The position numbers and the translations under genes were made by a program. Below are positions 1 through 11,900 of a DNA stretch of 64,000 nucleotides, in pieces. Source of the DNA: Rhynchopus euleeides (taxonomy: Eukaryota; Euglenozoa; Diplonemea; Diplonemida; Diplonemidae); NCBI GenBank assembly GCA_963210315.1, contig OY723266.1:1364001-1428000 (forward strand), written 5' to 3'. The notes beneath the pieces were generated by a model. The model did no database searches. It saw nothing but the letters and a program-made list of their open reading frames with translations, and was not told where the DNA came from. Positions within the stretch are counted from its first letter, which is position 1. Every line of letters starts with the position of its first letter.

Positions 1-189
1 GCCCTCTGTTATAGGCCTGTGCCTAAATATGGCTAAAAATCGTCAAAAACGACGATCTACATGCAACTTTTTTACCACCTTTTTCCTCCAGCGCTGGCCC
101 CTTTTTATTAGCAGACTAACTATCACCAGGGTATAAGATAGACTTTTTTTCTGGCGCCGTTTTCCGGTTTTTCTGGTTTTGAAAATTTT

Positions 190-214
190 TCGCGCGCGCC
201 TTCGGCGCGCGCGA
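190..214. repeat. GC-rich hairpin with TTCG loop
   Basis: A perfect 10-bp stem of alternating CG (190-199 with 205-214) encloses CTTCG. It belongs to a set of similar stem-TTCG hairpins in this window, at about 3190-3216, 42754-42919 (tip), 48967-48987 and 59624-59652. The role is unknown. Confidence 0.7.
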
Positions 215-360
215 CCCGCGCAAACCCTCCCAGAATCTGAGAGGGCCCAGTGCCTGCGCGCGTCCTGTCGTACTGAGGCTGCTTGGTGGGGCAGGCGCAG
301 CAGCTGCTTTGAAAGTTTGGACTCTCGGCCAAAAAACCGGTCTGGTGCAATGTTTTTACG

Positions 361-423
361 CAGGGGGGTCTGGGGGGCGGAGCCCCCCAGCCGCCGGAGG
401 CCACGGTAGTGAACATCTGTTCC
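361..423 (-). repeat. Dispersed 63-bp GC hairpin repeat, copy 1
   Basis: This copy is nearly identical to 2952-3014 and is the reverse complement of copies at 13046-13107 and 13219-13280. Its core is a self-complementary GGGGGGC-GGAG-CCCCCC hairpin next to CCGCCGGAGGCCACGG, and it ends in GAACATCTGTTCC. Four well-conserved copies in one 64-kb window suggest a short mobile or amplified element. No coding capacity is evident. Confidence 0.8.
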
Positions 424-859
424 CTACAGTCTGGATTCGCTTGTAAGTAGGAAGGCTTCACTGTATCGCAGCCCGGCCAGCAGGAGATCACTGGTCCTTG
501 AGGGTTCAACCTTCAGGGTGGAGGAGGACGTGGGAGCGACCACTCGTGACAGGTGTGCGTTGTGGGTGGAGTGGATGCACGGCAGACCTTGTCATGGCCA
601 AAGGGTCCACGAGATCTCCGCCACGTAGAGCCTAGACGAGAGTTTTCGAGGAGATGGGCACCTAGCTGTGACGACAGGCAACAAACAAATCTCATCTGTT
701 AGTTGCCCCCAATAGGCTTGGCGACCTTCAAGACTGCTTGAAAGTCGTTCGTGTTCTCGTCTCAGCCCTCCAGACAAGCAGATCTGTCTCGAGTTGGTGG
801 GCTGTCGCCATGTATTCGATGGCACCGAGTGACGCTGCACAGAGGCAGACGACACGGTG

Positions 860-1022
860 AACTCCAGCGGAGGTTACCCTACCTCCGCTGGAGTACACCG
901 TGTCTCCCATGAGTCTCAACTAGCGGGAGTCTGAGCGTAAACTAGCTGGAAAATAGACTCCCGTCTCCAGTACAGACTGCAGTCTTAGACTCCCTCTTAG
1001 ACATGGTGGCTGGAGTCCACCA
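860..1022. repeat. Palindromic CTCCAGCGG / CTAGCGGGAGT repeat region, copy 1
   Basis: The sequence ACTCCAGCGGAGG is followed after a few bases by its complement, giving a 14-bp stem at about 862-898. Further on come CTAGCGGGAGT and GGAGTCCACC motifs. The same vocabulary, in a more complete form, recurs at 59741-59868 and 60522-60620, so this looks like a diverged member of that family. Confidence 0.6.
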
Positions 1023-1347
1023 TGTGTGCACCTTCAAAACAGAAGAGACCTGCATGACGAGGGCATCACCACCCACCGGGCCACCCGCTAGGTCCATTTT
1101 TTCTTCTCCGCTTCTCTGCCTTCTTTGGACTATTTGGGCTCTGTGCGGATCACGATGGGGTCACTTTCTATTTTTTTATGGCGTTTTTTCTGACTGTTTT
1201 ACTGTCCCAAAGTCACAAAAAAACCGCCAAAAATGAGACCGACCTTTTTTTTTTTCCAGAAAACCGGGAACCGGGAAACCCTGGTTTTGAAAACCGGAAA
1301 ACCAGACCTATCTTATCCCCTGACTATCACCCCCACACACCCCCCCC

Positions 1348-2505
1348 CCTAGGGGGGGTCAAATGGGGGTGATAAACACGATTTTTCAAAAAACCGGCGC
1401 AGAGGCCCCAAAGCCCCCGTAAACCCTCCAAACCCCCCCAGATCGGTCCGGAAACCCAGCGAACCCCACTTTTCCACCATTCCGGGCACCTCAGGTGCCC
1501 GAATTGGGGTACCTAAATTTTGTGCCACCGTTTGGTACCGTACAGTGCCACTGTGTGGGAGGCTGGAAAAGAAAATGCCCCAACACACCACATCTGAGGG
1601 TTGCAATGCATGTTGCTTGCCAACCACGTCATCCGGTGGGTGTCAGGCGCTATGTAGGTGGCATCAGCCAGGTCTTCGATGAGTTCTGGCTTGTATATGT
1701 ACCTCCCTGCCACCATGCACCGTGAGGCTGCCTGTAGGTAGGGAACAAGTCCAGATGGTCGTGTGATTCCTGTGCAGCAGTGCTCCACAACCGGGATGTG
1801 TTGACAACGACTGTTGCAACACGAGCTGTACATTCCGGGAACACACGAAGTGCGCTGTCGTGGTACCCATTGTGCCAGAATTGGTAGTTGCTGCGGTCTG
1901 CTTTGCTTGGCCCAAGAGCACTGGTACTGAACGGTGCAATATGCGTGGCGAGGTGAATGCAACGGAAGCGCGCAAAGTCAATACAGCTCTCGGATGGCGG
2001 GTGGTGGTGCCACTAGTGTGTGACGTTCACTCGAGGATACAACGCATCACAATGAATCAGCAACCGTGGACCGAGTACAATACGCTCTCTGTGGCTGGTG
2101 TGGGGGACAAAGGCAGTGCCTGTGCCGCAGGCAGGGAGGTACAGAGACAAGCCAGAACTCATCGGAGACCTGGCTGATGCCACCTACATAGCGCCTGACA
2201 CCCACCGGATGACGTGGTTGGCAAGCAACATGCATTGCAACCCTCAGATGTGGTGTGTTGGGGCATTTTCTTTTCCAACCTCCCACACAGTGGCACTGTA
2301 CGGTACCAAACGGTGGCACAAAATTTAGGTACCCCAATTCGGGCACCTGAGGTGCCCGGAATGGTGGAAAAGTGGGGTTCGATGAGTTTCCGGACCGATC
2401 TGGGGGGGTTTGGAGGGTTTACGGGGGCTTTGGGGCCTCTGCGCCGGTTTTTTGAAAAATCGTGTTTATCCACGTAAAAGGGGGGCATTTGACCCCCCCT
2501 AACCC
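1348..2505. mobile_element. Foldback (long inverted repeat) non-autonomous element
   Basis: Two arms of about 360 bp, roughly 1348-1709 and 2130-2505, are inverted copies of each other with only scattered differences. They surround a central segment of about 420 bp that matches neither arm. The similarity is plain when the arms are translated on opposite strands, since both give the same frame of roughly 85 residues. That frame is arm sequence and not a credible gene. No transposase is present, so if mobile the unit depends on another element. The outer ends lie in G/C runs, so exact termini and a target-site duplication could not be fixed. The architecture fits a foldback or MITE-like DNA element. 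Confidence 0.75.
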
Positions 2506-2951
2506 CCCCCCCCCCCCCGGTCCCCCCTTCCCCTCCCCGTCTTCTGCCAGCAGCCCGAAAAGTGTCGCGACTTGTGTTGCAGACAAACCAGGCGAAACTT
2601 TTTTACCCGAGAAACCCACCCTCGAAAATAGCAGAGAATGGGTCAGCTGGCAAGGGTGTGTGTGTGTGTGTGTGTGGGGTATTTTTATTCGGGGTTCGGG
2701 CAGGCCGTTCGCTATCGTCCAGATCCCGTGTGGGGTGGACGAAGTTTTATTTGGGATTTTGGGATTTTGGGGGTATTTTTTAGCACAGGGAGGCGCCCCT
2801 CGGGAGGTACACATTGGCTCCCTTTCCTTGAGAGGGCAGATCACTGCACTTCTGGCAAGGCTGTTAGTACCTCCGGAGGCACTAATAGCCTTGCTTATGA
2901 GCGAAACGCCCGTGGATTGGCAGGGACCGCTGTGCCACACAGTTCGGTTGT

Positions 2952-3014
2952 CAGGGGGGTCTGGGGGGCGGAGCCCCCCAGCCGCCGGAGGCCACGGTAG
3001 TGAACATCTGTTCC
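2952..3014 (-). repeat. Dispersed 63-bp GC hairpin repeat, copy 2
   Basis: This copy is essentially identical to 361-423 over its whole length, including the terminal GAACATCTGTTCC, and lies in the same orientation. It sits just outside the right arm of the foldback element. Confidence 0.8.
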
Positions 3015-3312
3015 TTGCGGATGGACAGATTCATGCAACTTGAAAGGACTTGGGCACCAGACATACATGGGGGGGGTCTGGGCGGAGCAATACATCGTAC
3101 TTTGGGGAAGGTAGTTGTGGTCTCCTTCTGACACTTTCTTCCTCGAGCATTCCCCATACCCTGATCCTCGTGATCCCGTGGGCTCTTTCACCACCCACCC
3201 CCTTCGGTGGGTGGGGGCCGAACCCAGAATTTTTTTATCCCAACTTCGTCCCCTTGGGCGAAGTTGTTCGGCAAAGTTGGGACGAAGTAAATCTGAAGAT
3301 TGTATTTTTTTA

Positions 3313-3334
3313 GCGAAGTTGGGCCCAACTTCGC
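3313..3334. repeat. 22-bp perfect palindrome
   Basis: The sequence reads identically on both strands, with GCGAAGTTGGG as its half. It lies in a locally repetitive patch (3218-3359) where GCGAAGTTG and CCCAACTTCG words recur and where CCGAACCCAG at the left is answered by its complement near 3351. It may be a short decayed inverted-repeat element. Confidence 0.6.
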
Positions 3335-5981
3335 CCCGAGCGAACGGCCTGGGTTCGGGTGACAACTTTAAGCGCTGCGCTACGAACACCCCCCCCCCCC
3401 CCCTCCCTTTTTCAAAAAAGCAAACATATTTTCTTACCTATCACCCCCCCCCCCCCTTCCCTCCTTGGCAGCTTTGGAAAGTCACCCCGCCCCCTGAAAT
3501 CCCGAGGGGGTGGATATGTGAGATGTAAGAGCCTGCTCAGGGACCCCCTCCATACAAAGCGCATGTTTTGTTCAATATATATCACTGTGGGGTGGTGGTG
3601 GTGGTGGTAGTGGTGGTGTCGTCTCCGCTTCTATGAGGCAATCTTCGGCATTTTTTTCTTTTTTGCTTGCCGTTACAAACCCTGCAATCAAAAATTTCAT
3701 TGTTTTCGGAAGGCGGGAGAGCCGATGCCGCCAAGATATACTGCACGGATTTGCGAAGACCCCACCCCACCACCCCACCCCAATGCCATCAAAACACCAC
3801 CTCCCTATGTCACGTTTTCCATTACTTCACCTACTCCCACCCCCGATTGTGCCAGCACCGCATCCTTTATTTTTTGCCGCAGGCTTCTTTTTACCCCCTT
3901 TGTCGGACTCAGTGCCAAAAAGAAAGAGCGGGCAGTGCTCGGACCCATTTCGGTCCCAGCCAAAAAAAAAAACAAGCTCCTCGGCGCACAGTATCAATCA
4001 GCCCCAGCATTGTTGGGGGCTGCGTTGTGGTCTGTCGGAGCAGCGTAGCTCCCCCTCCCGCCCGACCATACCACCTGTGATTAGGTTCTTGGGTTGTGAT
4101 GCTGTGATCGTGTGAAAATTTCCGTTTGTTTTTTTTGTTTGGCCGAGAGGGAGTGAAGAGGAGAGGGAGGGGGGGGGGGTACACCCCACCCCCCACTCTC
4201 ATGTTCCCCCTGTCGGCAGACACTCTGTGCATTTTATTGCCTTTCCCTCCCCCTCCCCCCCTCCCCGCGACGAGTGAAGGGAGATCATTCTTGTGATCCC
4301 TTCCACTTCTATTTCACTACCCCCCAGCTTCCCTTCTCCCACCCCTCCCCTGACCCTTGCCATCGTTTCACCGGAGTTGGTGGTGTCATGCACCTGTCAT
4401 CTGTTCCAGGCCGGGCAGCATCGTTGCCTTGTGGCTCGCTGGGGGCGGGGCTGGGTTCACACTCTGTCCACGCCACTTCCGCTTCGTCACGGGGGGGGGT
4501 GGGGTGAGCACGGTTGTTTCCTTGCATTTCGCAGGTTTTCCTCAAGGGGCAGACTCATCCCCACCCCCAGACATGCGACAGCCTTAGGCACCCCGATCCA
4601 CCGTGCCCTGGACGCAACGGGTGGTGGTGGACCCCTGCTCCGAGGCTGAGAAGTGCTTCCCGGAAGATGTCCCCCCTCTCTCCACTCCCCAGGGGGAAGG
4701 GAGGGGGGGGTAGGAAACTTTCGTGGAAAGGATCACATGCCCACCCCGGCCCTCCCCGTCTCGTTTGGCCCTGCTTTGGTCACCGCTTTTTCGAAGGAGG
4801 TGCGCGTGACTGAGAACTGAACAGAGAAAAATACAAAAAAAAACCAAATAGAATCGAGTGGATTTTTCAAGGCAGTGCTGACAACGCATCTGCTGTGCGA
4901 AACCCGCGACTTGCCTTCTGGGTGTAATGGGGAGGTCTCTAGGACCACATGCCGGAGCTTTTCGTTTCTGCAGTGAATTTGCCGCCCTGATTCCTTTATC
5001 ATTTTTTTTGTGTACCCAGGGAGGCCTTACCCCCCACCTCTACACCCCCTCTTTTTATTTTGAAGGCAAGCCAAAAAAATATATACGAAACGGCCAGAAT
5101 ATGCCATCCTGCTGCCATTCCCCGGCGCCCCTTTCCCGTTCCCCCTTGAACATTCCATCATGCCTTGCTGCTTGGCCTTTGCTGTGCCCCTTCTTCTACT
5201 ACGTTGAGGGGGTGTCTTGAGTTTTCTTGATCGTCTTCAACCTGCGAACCTCTGAATCATGAAGCGGCCCTCTAAGGATGTGCGTTGGTTTGAATGTCCC
5301 AACGGCCAACGGATTCCCCCTGACCCTCCTTGGCCTCCTTGGCGTGGTGGCCTGCCGCGTGTGTGCTGTGTGTGTGGTGATCGCAATTGCAGGGATGCGC
5401 TGTGGAAATTAATCGTGTTTTGTCTGCTGCAATAATCTACAATCACAAAAAAACTGCAACAAGAAAGCGGGCGTGTCTCCTGCATGTCCTGTTCAAGTTG
5501 GTGTTTCCAGATTGGGATTTATTTTGTGCTTCATACCCCGGTAGCATTCTCAGGAGGTGTCTGGAGGTGCCTGCCCTGGCTGGCCTTTCGAGGTGTTTGC
5601 TTCTGTTCTGACTCGCAGAGTTCCGAACCATCCGATCACCCCGACTTCACACACACTTCACCACCGAGACGTTGCGCCAATACTGGGACAAGATCTTCCT
5701 CCCTCAGCTTTATTTTGACCCGTTTCCTGCTGCAAGACGATGGGACACTCAGGGCAGTGTCGCGAGAAGCTTGGCCGAGTGCACCAGGCTAGGACACTCT
5801 CGTCCCAATCTGGAGACTGCTCACCCCATGCACCCCCACCCCGTTGTGTTTGACCTCCCTTCGCAGGGCAGCGGAAGTGTGCACCAATAGGTTTTGTATT
5901 CTTGTGCCAGCCCTGGATGCCTCACCTCCCACAGGATCTTAACGACAAGAAGCGAAGGACAACAGAGGAGGTTGGAAAAAT

Positions 5982-8900
5982 ATGAGGTCCCTTGTGGCGG
6001 CAGTTGCCGTGGCGATGTCCATCGGTGGTGCGACCGCCCAATGTGACTCGTCGCTGTCGTGGTGCAGTTCCTTCACCGCCACCGATGCGCCGGCAAGTGC
6101 AAGCAGTTCGACCTGCGGCGGGAAGACGTCGTCGTGCTCGGCAGGTCTGCTGGACTGGCAGATCGAGACGGTGCTGGCACAGCACAACCTGTACCGTGAG
6201 AAGCACGGTGCGTGCCCCGTGACGTACAGCAAGGACATCGAGTCGTGGACGCTGTCGAGCCAGGGCTTCGGAACGACGTGCAGCTCAGGGAGTCTGACCC
6301 ACAACAGCGGGGGCACGTACGGCGAGAACATCGCGATGGTGGGGCGCAGCGGTATCGACGCAGGGACGTGGGATGCCGCAGAGGGTGTGAAGAACTGGTA
6401 CTGCGGGGAGGAGGGGTGCTACGACTACAACAACGGTGGGTACAGCAGGCAGACGGGCCACATGACGCAGGTGGTGTGGAAGGGTTCCACAGAGATCGGG
6501 TGCGGTGTGTGCCACATCCCTGGGGGGAGCTACTACAAGGTGTACGTGATGTGCAACTACAAGGCGGCTGGGAACTATCAGAGCCAGTTCGCCGAAAATG
6601 TCCTGGCCGCCAACACGGCGCCAACCGGGTGTGTCACAACACCTGACACAGCAGGGCCTGGGACCCCCACCACCCCAAGCCCTCCCAGCGCACCAACACC
6701 CGCTGTCGGTTCGAGCGAGTACTCGAAGCCCAGCGAGGGGACATGCCCCGGGACTGCGACGAAGGACGGGAGCTGTGGATCGACCGAGTGCTGGTGCAAC
6801 GGTTTCACTGCGGCGGATCCGCCCTCGAGTGCAAGCAGCTCGTCCTGCGCCGGGAAGTCCTCGTGCAGCATGGACTTGCTGGACTGGCAGATCGAGCGCG
6901 TCGTGGCGCAGCACAACTACTACCGTGAGCAGCACGGTGCGTGCCCCGTGACATACAGCAAGGATGTTGCTTCATGGACCCTCTCCAGCACAGGGTTCGG
7001 CACCACATGCAGCTCAGGGAGTCTGACTCACAACAGCGGGGGCACGTACGGCGAGAACATCGCGATGGTGGGTAAGTCTGGGATCGATGCAGGGAAGTGG
7101 GATGCCGCAGAGGGTGTGAAGAACTGGTACTGCCAGGAGGAGGGGTGCTACGACTACAACAACGGTGGGTACAGCAGCCAGACGGGCCACATGACGCAGG
7201 TGGTGTGGAAGGGTTCACTCGAGATTGGGTGTTCTGTGTGCCACATCGACCAGGGTTCTTATATCGCGGTGTATCTGATGTGCAATTACAAGGCGGCTGG
7301 GAACTACCAGAGCCAGTTCGGGGACAACGTGCTGAGCCCCGGGACGGCAGCTTCAGGATGTGCCGGGAGCACCGATGCTCCTGCGACGGATGAGTGTGCT
7401 GGGAACCCGTGCGACAATGGTCAGGACTGCAACGACGACAAGCAGACGACTGAGGGCGATTACACGTGCACATGCCGGGAAGACACGAGCATCTCAGCCA
7501 CCGGCAAGGCTGCAACTTGCACAACAGATGAATGCAATGCGAGTCCGTGTGGTGACGAACAGACGTGCGAGGACCCCAACACCGGTGCCAACAGCCTGCA
7601 CGACTTCACCTGCACCTGCAAGGACGACACTTCCATCTCGCAGACGGACGGTAAGGCAACCTGCACGAAGGATGAGTGTGCCAACAACCCTTGTGATACT
7701 GACCAGACGTGCACTGACCCCAACCCTTCACCGTCGTCCACTGGTGACTACCAGTGCAAGTGTGACAACGGTGTGACTGCAACTGGTGGCAAGGCGACTT
7801 GCGTGACTGACGAGTGTGGCACCAACCCGTGTGGGACTGAGCAGACGTGCGTTGACAAGAACACTGCTTCGAACTCGAAGAACGACTACGAGTGCACCTG
7901 CAAGAGCGACACCTCCATCACGAAGACCGGTGGGCAGGCAACTTGTTCGAACGACGAGTGTGCCAACGACCGCTGCGGTACTGACCAGACGTGCACTGAC
8001 CCGAACCCTTCCCCGACCTCGACTGGTGACTACCAGTGCAAGTGTGACAACGGTGTGACTGCGACTGGTGGTAAGGCGACTTGCGTGACTGACGAGTGTG
8101 GCACCAACCCGTGTGGGACTGAGCAGACGTGTGTTGACAAGAACACTGCGTCGAACTCAAAGAACGACTACGAGTGCACCTGCAAGAGTGACACCTCCAT
8201 CACAGCCACGGGTGCGCAGGCAACATGCTCGAACGATGAGTGTGCCAACGACCGCTGCGGCACTGACCAGACGTGCACTGACCCGAACCCTTCACCGACC
8301 TCGACTGGTGACTACCAGTGCAAGTGCAGCAACGGTGTGACTGCGACTGGTGGCAAGGCGACTTGCGTGACTGACGAGTGTGGCACCAACCCGTGTGGGA
8401 CCGAGCAGACGTGTGTTGACAAGAACACTGCCACAAACTCGAAAAACGACTTCGAGTGCACCTGCAAGAGCGACACCAGCATCACAGCCACGGGTGCGCA
8501 GGCAACCTGCACAAACGACGAGTGTGCCAACGACCGCTGTGGTACTGACCAGACGTGCACTGACCCGAACCCTTCACCGACCTCAACTGGTGACTACCAG
8601 TGCAAGTGTGACAACGGTGTGACTGCGACTGGTGGTAAGGCGACTTGCACGGCTGATGAGTGCGAGTCCAACCCGTGTGGGACCGAGCAGACGTGCGTTG
8701 ACAAGAATACTGCTGCAAACTCAAAGAACGACTACGAGTGCACCTGCAAGAGCGACACCACCATCACAGCCACGGGTGGGCAGGCGACTTGCTCGAACGA
8801 CGAGTGTGCCAACGACCGCTGCGGTACTGACCAGACGTGCACTGACCCGAACCCTTCCCCGACCTCGACTGGTGACTACCAGTGCAAGTGTGACAACGGT

Positions 8901-11900
8901 GTGACTGCGACTGGTGGCAAGGCGACTTGCGTGACTGACGAGTGTGGCACCAACCCGTGTGGGACTGAGCAGACGTGCGTTGACAAGAACACTGCCACAA
9001 ATTCGAAGAACGACTTCGAGTGCACCTGCAAGAGTGACACCTCCATCACAGCCACTGGCGCACAAGCAACTTGTTCGAACGACGAGTGTGCCAACGACCG
9101 CTGCGGTACTGACCAGACGTGCACTGACCCGAACCCTTCCCCGACCTCGACTGGTGACTACCAGTGCAAGTGTGACAACGGTGTGACTGCAACTGGTGGC
9201 AAGGCGACTTGCGTGACTGACGAGTGCCAGCCCAACCCGTGTGGGGCTGCGCAGACGTGCACAGACAAGAACACTGCGTCGAACTCGAAGAACGACTTCG
9301 AGTGTGTGTGCAAGGACGACCCCGCAACCAAGAAGACAGGTGGCAGCGTGCCGCAGTGTGTTGTGGACGAGTGTGCCGCGACGCCGAACCCGTGCGGGAC
9401 GCAGACCTGTGAGGACGCCAAGAAGGGTGTGTCGCAGAAGAACGACTTCGTGTGCAAGTGCCCGGCACCCAGCACTGTGACGGCTGTTGCAAAGCCTGCC
9501 GTGTGCGCTGCAGGTACTGAGGACGAGTGCAAGGCGGCGCCGTGCGGTGCGGACCAGACTTGCGTGGACCCCGACCAGACTGTGGGGACCAAGAACGACT
9601 ACACGTGTACGTGTGCGAAGGGGACGGGCAGTGCGACAGGCAAGGCTGCAACGTGTGTGCTTGACGAGTGCGAGGCTGACCCGTGTGACGGGACCCAGGA
9701 CTGCAAGGACCCTGACACAAGTGTGGGGAAGACTGGCGACTTCACGTGCTCGTGCAACGCACCGCTTGTCGGGACCGCGACTGGTAAGGCTGCGACCTGC
9801 ACAGACGATGAATGCGTCGCGAAGCCGTGTGGTGACGTGCAGACATGCAACAACCCTGACCAGTCCTCCTCCGTGCACAACGACTACACCTGCACGTGTG
9901 ACAACGGTGTGACGGCAACTGGTACAAAGGCGACTTGTGAGATTGACGAGTGCCTGGTCACCCCGTGCGGGACTGGTCAGATCTGTGAGGACCCCAACAA
10001 GTCGAAGCTTGTGCAGGGTGACTTCATCTGCAAGTGCAATGATGACAACACCATCACCCAGACGGCGGGTCCTGCAAAGTGTGTCGATGACGAGTGTCTG
10101 GCGAAGCCGTGTGGTGACGTCCAGACATGGAACGACCCTGACAAGTCTCCTTCAGTGCACAACGACTACACCTGCACGTGTGACAACGGTGTGGTGGCGA
10201 CAGGTACAAAGGCGACTTGTGAGATTGACGAATGCGAGGCAAAGCCGTGTGGTGACCAGATCTGTGAGGACCCCAACAAGTCGAAGCTTGTGCAGGGTGA
10301 CTTCATCTGCAGGTGCAATGATGATGACACCATCACGCAGACGGCGGGCCCTGCGAAGTGTGCCGACGACGAATGTCTGGCCAAGCCGTGTGGTGACGTG
10401 CAGACTTGCACGGATCCTGACCAGACGCCACAGGCTCACGGAGACTACACCTGCACGTGTGACAACGGTGTGACGGCAACTGGTACAAAGGTGACTTGTG
10501 AGATGGACGAGTGCGTTGCGAAGCCGTGTGGTGACCAGATCTGTGAGGATCCCAACAAGTCGAAGCTTGTGCAGGGTGACTTCATCTGCAAGTGCAATGA
10601 TGACAACACCATTACCCAGACAGCAGGACCTGCAAAGTGTGTCGATGACGAGTGTCTGGCGAAGCCGTGTGGTGACGTCCAGACATGCAACGACCCTGAC
10701 AAGTCTCCTTCAGTGCACAACGACTACACCTGCACGTGTGACAACGGTGTGACGGCAACCGGTACAAAGGCGACTTGTGAGATTGACGAGTGCGAGAAGA
10801 AGCCGTGTGGTGACCAGATCTGTGAGGACCCGAACAAGTCGAAGCTTGTGCAGGGTGACTTCATCTGCAAGTGCAATGATGATGACACCATCACGCAGAC
10901 GGCGGGCCCTGCGAAGTGTGCCGACGACGAATGTCTGGCCAAGCCGTGTGGTGACGTGCAGACTTGCACGGATCCTGACCAGACGCCGCAGGCTCACGGA
11001 GACTACACCTGCACGTGTGACAACGGTGTGGTGGCGACCGGCACAAAGGCGACTTGCGAGATTGACGAGTGCGAGGCGAAGCCGTGTGGCATCAACCAGA
11101 TCTGTGAGGACCCCAACAAGTCGAAGCTTGTGCAGGGTGACTTCATCTGCAAGTGCAAGGACGACCAGACCATAACACATGTGGGTGGTGCCGTGATCTG
11201 CACTCTCAACGACTGTGACAGCAAGCCGTGTGGTGACGGGCAGGAGTGCACAGACCCGAAGCCGACCCTCGACTCCCACTACGACTTCGAGTGCAAGTGT
11301 GACAACGGTGTGACGGCAACTGGCGCAAAGGCGACTTGTGAGATTGACGAGTGCGAGACGAACCCGTGCGGGCAGGACCAGCTGTGCGAGGACCCGAACA
11401 AGGCGAAGACGAGCCAGCACGACTTCCTGTGCAAGTGCAAGGACGACCCGACGATCTGGAAGAAGGACGGGCGTGCCCTGTGTGTGAAGGACGAGTGCGA
11501 GCCGAACCCGTGTGGTGCCGACCAGACCTGCACGGAGGGGTCGAAGAGCCCCAAGAACCAGCTCGACTTCACGTGCGCGTGTGCGAAGGACACGTCCAAG
11601 ACACACGTCGGCTCTCCTGTCGCGTCGTGCGGTGAGGACGAATGTCAGCAGTCACCGTGCGGTGTTGGGCAGACGTGCGTTGACCCTGACACGACGGTGA
11701 TGGGTAACTTCGAATGCCAGTGCCGTGGCGGGAAGCAGAAGTCGATCGGCAAGAAGCTGGACGAGTGTGACGAGTGCACGATGGGGCTGAACCCGTGCAC
11801 GGGCCCGCTTGGTGAGGTTGAGGACTGCGTGGACATGAACAAGTCGCCTGAGAGCATGGGTGACTTCACGTGCACGTGCCCCAACAACGGCATCGAAAAC

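Larger units (their letters stand above)
1..5981. other. Gene-free stretch rich in repeats and homopolymers
   Basis: I find no convincing coding region in this first 6 kb; open frames are short and overlap low-complexity sequence. It holds a TTCG-loop hairpin near 190, two copies of a 63-bp GC-rich hairpin repeat (361-423, 2952-3014), a palindromic repeat region (860-1022), a foldback element (1348-2505), a TG microsatellite near 2655-2675, a 16-C run at 2503-2518, a 22-bp palindrome at 3313-3334, a GGT microsatellite near 3590-3625 and many other poly-C runs. From about 3400 to 5200 the + strand is strongly pyrimidine-rich. No promoter for the gene at 5982 can be defined with confidence. Confidence 0.7.
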
